Assembly (NCBI GenBank): GCA_035294005.1
Contig: DATGLT010000445.1
Coordinates: forward strand, 4,748-68,747
Source of the DNA: JANXQE01 sp035294005
Lineage (GTDB): Bacteria > Verrucomicrobiota > Verrucomicrobiia > Limisphaerales > UBA8199
Direction: 5' to 3'
DNA length: 64,000 bases
Under the pieces are notes generated by a model, which worked only from the letters and a program-made list of their open reading frames with translations, was not told where the DNA came from and did no database searches. Both the position numbers and the translations under genes were made by a program. Positions 1-6,930 of the stretch are shown piece after piece (positions within the stretch are counted from its first letter, which is position 1; each line of letters begins with the position of its first letter).

Positions 1-431
1 TCCCCATGGGCTATGGGAATGCGCATCAGCTTTCCGGTGGGGATTTTGCACGTGAAAGGCGACTGCTGGGTAACGGTCTTGAGATAGACCTGTTCGCAGC
101 GGAATTGCAGGGAGCGGTTGCGAATCAAAGCTCCGGGCAGCAAGCCCGCTTCGCATAGAATTTGAAATCCATTGCAAATCCCGAGAACCAGTCCGCCGTT
201 TTGAACGAAGCTTTGAACCGCTCCCATGACCGGGCTGAACCGGGCAATGGCGCCGGTGCGCAGATAATCGCCATAGCTGAACCCGCCGGGAATGATTACC
301 GCATCGGCATCCGCCAGTGAGCTTTCCTTGTGCCACAGCAGCCGTGCAGAATGGCCCATGACGTTGCGCAAAACGTGGACGACGTCCTGGTCGCAGTTGG
401 ACCCGGGAAACTGCAAAACCGAGAAATTCAT
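1..431 (-). CDS. purQ: Phosphoribosylformylglycinamidine synthase subunit PurQ (partial)
   Basis: PurQ is the glutaminase subunit of FGAM synthase in purine biosynthesis. It releases ammonia from glutamine for the PurL subunit, with PurS as the bridging subunit. The visible 143 residues begin MNFSVLQFPGSNCD, a typical PurQ start, and contain the class I amidotransferase nucleophile in LGICNGF at about Cys86. The C-terminal part with the catalytic His and Glu lies beyond the window edge, so completeness cannot be judged. The gene starts at an ATG at 431, 22 bases after the purS stop, so the two look like one transcript running purS to purQ. No purL is visible here. The identification is secure from motif and neighbour. 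Confidence 0.95.
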   Translation of the reverse strand, partial: MNFSVLQFPGSNCDQDVVHVLRNVMGHSARLLWHKESSLADADAVIIPGGFSYGDYLRTGAIARFSPVMGAVQSFVQNGGLVLGICNGFQILCEAGLLPGALIRNRSLQFRCEQVYLKTVTQQSPFTCKIPTGKLMRIPIAHG

Positions 432-453
432 ACGCGGTCAGCCTACGCTGTTC

Positions 454-693
454 CTATTCGATTTCAAACCGGTAATCTTCAATAACCGGGTTGCTCAGGA
501 TTTTGTGGCAAGCCTCGTCAATTTGTTTGCGAGCCCCTTCGCGATCGGCTCCGGTAACTTCAATTTCGAGGTATTTGCCGACATGGACGGAACCCAGGCC
601 TGAATACCCCATGTGCGCAAGGGCGCTTTGGACAGTCTTACCTTGAGGGTCAAGCACAGCCTTCTTCGGCGTAATGATGATCTTTGCTTTCAT
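454..693 (-). CDS. purS: Phosphoribosylformylglycinamidine synthase subunit PurS
   Basis: PurS is the small subunit that docks PurQ on PurL in the three-part FGAM synthase. The product is 79 residues, the usual size. It has the characteristic beginning MKAKIIITPKK, then VLDPQGKTV, then a GYSGLGSVHVGKYLEIEV core. The ATG at 693 is preferred over an in-frame TTG at 699. The purQ gene follows after 22 bases, which supports both calls. The stretch between this start and the upstream lipoprotein gene (694-812) holds no gene that I can see and may carry the promoter. Confidence 0.93.
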   Translation of the reverse strand: MKAKIIITPKKAVLDPQGKTVQSALAHMGYSGLGSVHVGKYLEIEVTGADREGARKQIDEACHKILSNPVIEDYRFEIE

Positions 694-812
694 AAACAAG
701 CGCTCCGGGGAACGTGAACACTGCCACCCGGCAAGTCCACGGAATCAGCCGCGGCGTCGCCATAAATTTCACGCAACTGTGAGACAACGCCACCCCGGAC
801 GCCAGTCAATTC

Positions 813-1232
813 CTACCGCGCTTCGCGCACCCGGATTGTGTACCGTTGCGCTTTATCATTAGCAGACGAGAAGCTCACGTCCTGTTGCGCGTTTTCGTCC
901 AAAAACACGTTTTGAAACGGAGTATCCTCAACCGCGAAGCCTTGAGCGTCTTTGAAGACGCAATTGACCTGGATTTGGATGCGACGGTCTTCACGGTTCC
1001 TGAGATTGGCATGAACCTGGAGCCGGCCATCAGGCAATCGTGCTTCTTGAAGGCTGCCGCAGGTGACCGAATATTGGGCTCTCTGGTTGAGGAGCACGAA
1101 TTTGGAATTGTCCTCGAGGTTATTGACGCTGCCGTTTTGAGCGACGTAAGCGCCAGTATCGTGTGTCGCACAGCCGGGCAGGAGGCCCAGCGCAAGGGCA
1201 ACGATGCCTGAATTCAATAGGCGAATATTCAT
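813..1232 (-). CDS. YcfL-like (DUF1425) lipoprotein
   Basis: This is a predicted lipoprotein of 139 residues. A hydrophobic start is followed by a lipobox LLPGC with Cys at about residue 21. The rest is a small beta-rich domain with YSVTCGSLQEARLPDGRLQV and a segment VHANLRNREDRRIQIQVNC, resembling the YcfL/DUF1425 family that sits beside LpoB in enterobacteria. The function of YcfL is not established. The start ATG overlaps the stop of the upstream gene by four bases, so translation is probably coupled. It is the last gene of a three-lipoprotein operon that runs LpoB-like, COG3014-like, YcfL-like. Family assignment rests on sequence flavour plus context, and a profile search would settle it. 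Confidence 0.75.
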   Translation of the reverse strand: MNIRLLNSGIVALALGLLPGCATHDTGAYVAQNGSVNNLEDNSKFVLLNQRAQYSVTCGSLQEARLPDGRLQVHANLRNREDRRIQIQVNCVFKDAQGFAVEDTPFQNVFLDENAQQDVSFSSANDKAQRYTIRVREAR

Positions 1233-2419
1233 ATGGTTTGTGGGGTTAAGGCTTGATCGCTGATGAAAATGACTTTGTCCTTTGCGTCCTGCGGGACTTC
1301 AACCGTGATGGTCTTCGTCAACGCAGGCACAACTTGCCCGCGGTTGTCTCGGAATTCGCAGGTTATGACGTGCCGACCAACCGGCAGAGTGAAAGTGGCC
1401 AGTCCAAGATAGCGCGGCAGGTTGTCCCAGGAGCGGACATCTGCTTCGGGAGTGGTGGCGGCCGAGAAGATTTTGCTGATCACACCGGCGGCGAGCAACC
1501 CGGCGCCCACTTCGTTGGCGGTGGCGTCATGCCCGTTGCCGGAAAGGATTGCTGCGCCGCCGCCGATAAGCGCGACATTGCCGGCGATGTCCGTGGCGTT
1601 CTTGAAGATCGCTTTGTTTCCGAGAATGTGGTCCATGACGCGGCCACCACGCGTGGTCGCCTGGTACCACACGTCATCATCTATGGACACGCGGTATTCG
1701 TTTCCATTAACCCGCAACTGCGCCGACCTAACAGGAGAGGGATCGACATGGAAGCGCAGTTCCTGGCGGTATTCGCCGGTGGCGTACTTAGTTGGTCCCG
1801 GACCGAACTCCAAAAAGGCGATCACATTGGCTTTGCAATCATACGCCTGTAAGCCGCCCGCTTTGCAGTTGAGTTGCGCGCGTTTAAGCGCATCGGTTCC
1901 ATCTCCGCCGAGTTTCGCTGTGGCCAGTCCGTCCAGGTAGTCGGGCAAAACCCAATCTCCGGCGTACTCGTGATTTTCGGCGTCCCCGTCTTCGATTTCA
2001 GCACTGCGAAAGCACGCGCGCGCGTTGTCCCGCTCGCCATCCATCCAATAAAGAATGCCACGGTAAATGTAGGCCATGGACCGCTCGTATGGCTCGCCAA
2101 TGAATGTCTTCTTTGCCTCGGAATGGAAATAGCCGCGCGCCTTTTTGGCGCCCGGATCTGGGCCGTACACTCCTTGCAAGGTCGTCAGGGCGTCATCCAG
2201 GTAACGCTTCGCCAAATCGAATTTGCCCTGCCGCATGGCGGCCGCGGCGGTGCGATATTCCCAAAGAACTTTATCCCGGGGCGGTCCGTGTTCAATCGCG
2301 GTCGGACCATCCACCATAATGTTGCCGGTTAAAACAACCGGATGCTCCGGCGGCCGCGTCGCGCACGAACTCACCAAAAGCGGGATGATTGCGGCAAAAA
2401 TGCCACAGACAGCTTTCAT
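1229..2419 (-). CDS. COG3014-like lipoprotein of the LpoB neighbourhood
   Basis: This is a 396-residue exported protein with a lipobox LLVSSC (Cys about residue 19), so it is probably anchored to a membrane. The N-terminal half looks helical and repeat-like: RQGKFDLAKRYLDDALTTL and SMAYIYRGILYWMDGERDNA suggest tetratricopeptide-type helices around residues 50-190. The C-terminal half is glycine-rich and then beta-rich. This architecture matches the uncharacterised COG3014 family commonly found between LpoB and YcfL genes. Its biochemical role is unknown. It starts at ATG 2419, 22 bases after the LpoB-like gene, and overlaps the YcfL-like gene by four bases. Confidence 0.7.
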   Translation of the reverse strand: MKAVCGIFAAIIPLLVSSCATRPPEHPVVLTGNIMVDGPTAIEHGPPRDKVLWEYRTAAAAMRQGKFDLAKRYLDDALTTLQGVYGPDPGAKKARGYFHSEAKKTFIGEPYERSMAYIYRGILYWMDGERDNARACFRSAEIEDGDAENHEYAGDWVLPDYLDGLATAKLGGDGTDALKRAQLNCKAGGLQAYDCKANVIAFLEFGPGPTKYATGEYRQELRFHVDPSPVRSAQLRVNGNEYRVSIDDDVWYQATTRGGRVMDHILGNKAIFKNATDIAGNVALIGGGAAILSGNGHDATANEVGAGLLAAGVISKIFSAATTPEADVRSWDNLPRYLGLATFTLPVGRHVITCEFRDNRGQVVPALTKTITVEVPQDAKDKVIFISDQALTPQTI

Positions 2420-2441
2420 CGGTTGAACTGGGCGTGCGGCT

Positions 2442-3077
2442 CTACCGGTACGCGGCGTCTTCCAGGCCCTGTTTCTTTATTTCCGCCGAATCTTCCCAAA
2501 CGATGTCGCTGCTGCGCGCATCCGTGAGCCGGAAGGTGTAAAGAATGTAGTCACTGGTGCCGGCGCCGGTCCGGGTGGTCAGACCCGAGAGCTTGCCCGT
2601 CAGGAAAAAATCAGCGCCCTTGAACTCGACCACGTTCGGATCCGCGCTGGCAGTAACCTGGCCCGCAAGTTTCATTTGACGTTCATGTTCGAGGGTGGCC
2701 ATGCGTTCGCGGTCCAGAAAAATGACCTTGCCGCGAGCTTTGGAGTTTAATTCCGCCCGGATGCGGGAAAGAAAAATGTCCTTGTTGATCGGGAACCGGG
2801 TCGCGTTTTCGACCGGGTCCAGAACTATGCGGGGGGCGCCCTGGGCATTCGCGATCTGAGGAACGGTCAGCATGCTTTTCCACATTTTATCGGTCACTGC
2901 CACAAGGTCCTGTGATTCGACACCTGTGCCGGCGACAAAGCCCTGTTCGTCGGGGCGCATTTGAGTGACCGCAACGCCGGATGGGTTGCGGACACCGGAG
3001 GAAGCACAACCACAGAGCATCCCGGCCGCCACCGAAACAGTGGCAGCGCCAAATATCGGCTTGAGTAAGGACTTCAT
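2442..3077 (-). CDS. LpoB-like outer-membrane lipoprotein
   Basis: In enterobacteria LpoB is an outer-membrane lipoprotein that activates the peptidoglycan synthase PBP1B. This 211-residue protein has a signal peptide and lipobox MLCGC (Cys about residue 24). A globular domain with RIVLDPVENATRF, RIRAELNSKARGKVIFLDR, ADFFLTGKLSG and a YTFRLTDARSSDIVWED ending follows, the typical LpoB/COG3417 layout. The ATG at 3077 is chosen because the signal peptide begins there; an open extension to 3194 lacks such a signal. It is the first gene of the lipoprotein operon and is divergent from hisF. Whether it activates a PBP in this phylum is untested, and LpoB-like folds are also found in other periplasmic complexes. 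Confidence 0.8.
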   Translation of the reverse strand: MKSLLKPIFGAATVSVAAGMLCGCASSGVRNPSGVAVTQMRPDEQGFVAGTGVESQDLVAVTDKMWKSMLTVPQIANAQGAPRIVLDPVENATRFPINKDIFLSRIRAELNSKARGKVIFLDRERMATLEHERQMKLAGQVTASADPNVVEFKGADFFLTGKLSGLTTRTGAGTSDYILYTFRLTDARSSDIVWEDSAEIKKQGLEDAAYR

Positions 3078-3355
3078 AAAATCATTTGGTTTCTTGTAAT
3101 TAGCTCGTTCTAACCGTTCGAATCCATTGGACGACTGAAGGGGTCGATTATTCGTTGCGCACGAACCCGGCTCGCCGCCGGGCGCCATTCGCAATCGACT
3201 GCAAAACGACGCGGCCCATCGCGTGGATTGGGCATTTCGCGTGCCAACAGATCCGCGCGCATTATATCGATAAAGCCGCGCCCAGGCGCAACGGAATTGT
3301 CGAACCTCTGGAAGATGTTGATTCTGCCGTATTAAAACAGTTCCATGTGCGTGAA

Positions 3356-4147
3356 ATGATCGCCAAACGCGTCATCCCTTGCCTGGATGTCCATGCGGGA
3401 CAGGTCACACGCGGTGTCCAGTTCGGAAAGGCTGAAGCCGGAGAATTGCGCAACGTGGGGGATCCCGTGGAATTGGCGCTGCGGTATAATGAACAGGGCG
3501 CCGATGAAATGGTATTTTTCGACATCACCGCGAGCGCGCACGGGCGCGCGACCATGGTGAGCGTCATCGAGCGCGCCGCCGAGCAATGTTTCATGCCTCT
3601 CACAGTGGGGGGCGGCCTTCGTTCCGTGGACGACATGTACACCATGCTCCGGGCCGGCGCGGACAAAATCAGCATCAACTCCTCGGCGCTGGCCAACCCG
3701 GCACTTATCCGAGCGGGTGCCGAAAAGTTCGGCAGCCAGTGCATTGTCGTGTCAATTGACGCAAAGAAAGTCGCCCCGGAACGATGGGAGGTTTTTTCTC
3801 ATGGCGGGCGCAAGCCGACCGGGCTTGAAGCGGTGGCCTGGGCGCAGAAAGCCGTTTCGCTAGGCGCGGGTGAAATCGTGCTCAACAGCATAGACGCCGA
3901 TGGGACCAAGGGCGGGTTCGACCTGGCAATCACCCGGAGGGTCAGCGAGGCAGTAGGTGTGCCCGTCGTTGCCAGCGGGGGCGCCGGCAAACTCGAGCAT
4001 ATGGCCGAAGTGCTTCTGGAAGGAAAAGCTGATGCCGTTTTGGCGGCGAGCATCTTTCATTTCGGCGAATACTCGGTTGGCGATGTCAAAAATTACCTGG
4101 CTTCCAGAGGGATTCCCGTGAGGTTGACTCAGGAAATTGGAAATTGA
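3356..4147 (+). CDS. hisF: Imidazole glycerol phosphate synthase subunit HisF
   Basis: HisF is the cyclase subunit of IGP synthase (histidine pathway). It uses ammonia from HisH to turn PRFAR into imidazole glycerol phosphate and AICAR. The protein is a TIM barrel of 263 residues starting MIAKRVIPCLDV, with the first catalytic Asp in CLDV and the second in NSIDADGT. The phosphate-binding LTVGGGLRS and VVASGGAGKLEHM loops are present. ATG 3356 matches the family start; a GTG three codons earlier and a longer open frame back to 3155 have no family counterpart. The length slightly exceeds the usual 250-258. hisI follows 175 bases downstream; no hisH or hisA is in the window. Confidence 0.96.
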   Translation: MIAKRVIPCLDVHAGQVTRGVQFGKAEAGELRNVGDPVELALRYNEQGADEMVFFDITASAHGRATMVSVIERAAEQCFMPLTVGGGLRSVDDMYTMLRAGADKISINSSALANPALIRAGAEKFGSQCIVVSIDAKKVAPERWEVFSHGGRKPTGLEAVAWAQKAVSLGAGEIVLNSIDADGTKGGFDLAITRRVSEAVGVPVVASGGAGKLEHMAEVLLEGKADAVLAASIFHFGEYSVGDVKNYLASRGIPVRLTQEIGN

Positions 4148-4322
4148 GTTCAACGCGTCGGAGGCGTTTTGGGACGGCACTGGGGCCTTAGCGCGCCTCC
4201 ATTGCCAATGATAAGTTCGCAACAATCCTTGTCCGTAACCCGCGGTTGATGCCGATCTTTTCAGGTTTTTCCTAGTCGGCTGCTCGAAATTTGTTAGATT
4301 GCCCCAAGCACTGCAGGCGGCT

Positions 4323-4712
4323 ATGACATTTTTCGAACAGCTGAAATTTGACGGTAACGGGCTGATCCCCGCGATCATCCAGGATGTGCAGACCAAGCGC
4401 GTCCTGATGATGGCCTGGATGAACCGCGCCTCCCTGGAAACCACGCTCAAGACAGGCAAAACGCACTTTTGGAGCCGGTCGCGCCAGAAGTTCTGGATGA
4501 AAGGCGAGACCAGCGGTCACACACAGACGGTCAAAGATGTGGCGTTTGATTGTGACGGTGACACCCTGCTGATCCAGGTTGAACAAACCGGGGCGGCCTG
4601 CCATGAAGGTTATCGATCCTGCTTTTACCGGTCCGTCGAGTCTCAAGGCCAATCGTTTAAACTGACGGAGGAGCGACTTCAGAATCCCGAGGCGATTTAC
4701 GGCAAGAAGTGA
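4323..4712 (+). CDS. hisI: Phosphoribosyl-AMP cyclohydrolase HisI
   Basis: HisI opens the adenine ring of phosphoribosyl-AMP, the third step of histidine synthesis. The 129-residue product is the single-domain form without a fused HisE. Signature elements are VLMMAWMN, FWSRSRQKFWMKGETSGH, the metal-binding DCDGD, and the zinc cysteine motif ACHEGYRSCF. ATG 4323 fits the family start MTFFEQLKFD and has an AGGCGG purine stretch just upstream. A longer frame to 4299 adds only eight poorly conserved residues. Its TGA stop overlaps the ATG of the next membrane-protein gene (TGATG), indicating coupled translation. Confidence 0.95.
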   Translation: MTFFEQLKFDGNGLIPAIIQDVQTKRVLMMAWMNRASLETTLKTGKTHFWSRSRQKFWMKGETSGHTQTVKDVAFDCDGDTLLIQVEQTGAACHEGYRSCFYRSVESQGQSFKLTEERLQNPEAIYGKK

Positions 4713-5290
4713 TGGATGATTTCGTTGCATTCGGGAGCCGGACGTACGGAGAGGTTTTTCTGTTGCTGCTGGTGGCGCGGGGAATGGATTTCCTGAGCAC
4801 CTGGATAGCGACTCCGAACATGGTTTTGGAGGGCAATCCCCTGGCAAAAAAGCTGGGGTGGCGCTGGGGCATCCCGATCAACTTCCTGATGTGTTTCGGG
4901 TTCGCCTTTTGGCCCTTGCCGGCCATTGTGATTAGCACGACCAGCGTGTTGGTTGCCGCCAGAAATTTTCAATCGGCATGGCTGATGCGCTCGCTGGGCG
5001 AGCAGAACTACCGTGAATGGCACGTCGAACGGGTTCAGGAAACAAACATTACGCTGTACCTGTTTTGTCTTTTCGGTCAAACACTCCTGACGGGCGGAGT
5101 GGGAGCCGGGGTCATCCTGGCCACAAACAGCCATCAGAAAGACGAGCCCGTCGCCCTTGCGATAGGACTTGGCATTATTGCATATGCCCTGGCGGTTACT
5201 TTTTTCACGCTGCTGGGGATAATACGGCTGCGCCGGGCGGATAAACGCGAGGATGCGCGCAAGTTCATTGGGCAGCCGATACCGAGGTGA
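4712..5290 (+). CDS. Uncharacterised four-helix membrane protein
   Basis: I do not recognise a characterised family. The 192-residue product shows about four hydrophobic segments, roughly residues 12-30, 50-80, 115-140 and 150-175, so it is probably an inner-membrane protein. Notable are an early ARGMDFLSTWIATPNM segment followed by LEGNPLAKKLGW, reminiscent of small DUF5658-type membrane proteins, and a basic C-terminal tail RLRRADKREDARKF. It overlaps the hisI stop and lies 45 bases ahead of trpE, so it is probably co-transcribed with amino-acid biosynthesis genes. The context does not by itself imply a role in that pathway. Confidence 0.7.
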   Translation: MDDFVAFGSRTYGEVFLLLLVARGMDFLSTWIATPNMVLEGNPLAKKLGWRWGIPINFLMCFGFAFWPLPAIVISTTSVLVAARNFQSAWLMRSLGEQNYREWHVERVQETNITLYLFCLFGQTLLTGGVGAGVILATNSHQKDEPVALAIGLGIIAYALAVTFFTLLGIIRLRRADKREDARKFIGQPIPR

Positions 5291-5335
5291 TGTAGCCGCG
5301 GGGAAAAGGGTCGCGTAATCACAACCTCCACTCAG

Positions 5336-6877
5336 ATGGATATCTACTACCCCAAGCTCCAGGATTTTCTGGAATTGGCCGACAAAGGGAACCTGGTGCC
5401 GGTCACTCGCCGGCTGTTGGCGGATATCGAGACGCCGCTCTCGGCCTACCGGAAGATTCGAGGACCCGCCGATTCATTCCTCTTCGAATCCGTTGAGGGC
5501 GGCGAACACCTGGGGCGCTATTCGTTTGTGGGATGCAACCCGCGCTCGGTCATTCGCCAGACGGCGGACCGCGTGGAAGTCCTGGAGAACGGGCGCGTGG
5601 TAGAGACGGCGATCGTAAGCCGGGCCGGCGAGTCGGATCGTGCCACCGTCAGGGACGGCCTCGAAGTCGTCGAACGAGTGATGAAGAAATACCGGCCGGT
5701 GCCGTTGCCTGGATTGCCGCGATTTACCGGCGGCGCAGTCGGGTTTATCGGATACGAGTTTATTCATGATGTTGAACCGATCGTCCCCAGGCCTCCAACC
5801 GACGAACTCGGGACGCCGGTGATGTATTTTCTCATCGCAGACCAGTTGATGATTTTTGATCGCGTGTCGCAAACTCTGACGGTGCTGGTAAACGCCGTTC
5901 TAGATGACGCGGCCAATCCGGAAGAGGCCTACGAAAACGCTGTGGCCGAGATAGAACGGCTCGTTGCCTTGCTCGAACAGCCAACTGAACACACACCCGT
6001 CAGTATCCCCTCAGAACCGCCCGCCATTTCATTTGACTCGAACGTTCCGAAGGAAAAATTCCTGGCAAACGTTGAGAAAGCCAAGGAATACATCGTTGCC
6101 GGCGACATCATCCAGGTGGTTGGGTCGCAAAGATTCTCAAAACCGGTTTCAGCCACTCCCGTGGATATTTACCGCGCCGCCCGATCGATAAACCCCTCGC
6201 CGTACATGTTCCTGCTGGAATTGGCGGGCTTTTCACTCGTGGGCGCCTCGCCTGAGATCCACGTGCGGTGCGAAGACAACGAAGTTGAGATCCGCCCCAT
6301 TGCCGGCACGCGGCGGCGTGGCGCAACAGGACAGGAAGACCAGGCTCTCGAAAAGGAGTTGCTGGCCGATCCCAAAGAACGCGCGGAGCACGTCATGCTG
6401 GTGGACCTGGCGCGAAACGACCTGGGCAGGGTCTGCGATTTCGGATCCGTTGAAGTTAAGGACCTGATGGTCATTGAACGCTACAGCCACGTGATGCACA
6501 TCGTTTCACAGGTGCGCGGGCGCCTGTCGCAAGGCCGAACGCCTTACGATTTAATGCGCGCGACATTCCCTGCCGGAACTCTCAGCGGGGCGCCGAAGAT
6601 CCGCGCGATGCAAATCATCTCAGAACTGGAACAAACGGCGCGCGGCCCTTATGGGGGTTGCGTCGGGTATTTCTCTTTTAATGGCAACCTGGATTGTTGC
6701 ATTACCATTCGCACCGCTTTATTGAAAGAGGGAAAGGCGTACGTTCAGGCCGGCGGTGGATGGGTCACAGACTCGACCCCGGAGGGAGAGTACCAGGAAA
6801 CGGTGAACAAGGCGCAGGCCATGCTCAAGGCTGTGGCCATCGCCCAGGGGTTTTCACAAAACCATGCGTCTTCCTGA
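5336..6877 (+). CDS. trpE: Anthranilate synthase component I TrpE
   Basis: TrpE converts chorismate to anthranilate, the first committed step of tryptophan synthesis, with ammonia from TrpG. The 513-residue length is normal. The N-terminal domain carries the tryptophan feedback site, FLFESVEGGEHLGRYSF, with the Glu-Ser pair at 51-52. The chorismate-binding domain (about 230-500) has IAGTRRRG, LVDLARNDLGRV, TFPAGTLSGAPKIRAM and QAGGGWVTDS. The presence of the LLES-like motif suggests feedback inhibition. No trpG is adjacent. The start ATG 5336 fits the family. A palindromic hairpin sits across the stop codon. Confidence 0.96.
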   Translation: MDIYYPKLQDFLELADKGNLVPVTRRLLADIETPLSAYRKIRGPADSFLFESVEGGEHLGRYSFVGCNPRSVIRQTADRVEVLENGRVVETAIVSRAGESDRATVRDGLEVVERVMKKYRPVPLPGLPRFTGGAVGFIGYEFIHDVEPIVPRPPTDELGTPVMYFLIADQLMIFDRVSQTLTVLVNAVLDDAANPEEAYENAVAEIERLVALLEQPTEHTPVSIPSEPPAISFDSNVPKEKFLANVEKAKEYIVAGDIIQVVGSQRFSKPVSATPVDIYRAARSINPSPYMFLLELAGFSLVGASPEIHVRCEDNEVEIRPIAGTRRRGATGQEDQALEKELLADPKERAEHVMLVDLARNDLGRVCDFGSVEVKDLMVIERYSHVMHIVSQVRGRLSQGRTPYDLMRATFPAGTLSGAPKIRAMQIISELEQTARGPYGGCVGYFSFNGNLDCCITIRTALLKEGKAYVQAGGGWVTDSTPEGEYQETVNKAQAMLKAVAIAQGFSQNHASS

Positions 6878-6893
6878 ACCGGAGTTCCGGTTC
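6876..6893 (+). terminator. Short palindromic hairpin at the trpE stop
   Basis: An eight-base perfect inverted repeat, GAACCGGA and TCCGGTTC separated by two bases, overlaps the trpE TGA. It is not followed by a T-run, so intrinsic termination is doubtful. It may instead stabilise the trpE 3' end or be a binding site. hrpB begins 38 bases after it. Confidence 0.3.
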
Positions 6894-6930
6894 GGACTGA
6901 GCCTTATTTGCCTCGAAAAAGGAAAAGCCC

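Noticed and set aside
3105..3135. TTCGAATCC near 3116 suggesting a tRNA T-loop
   Set aside because: No cloverleaf could be built around it and the flanking sequence lies in the lpoB leader.
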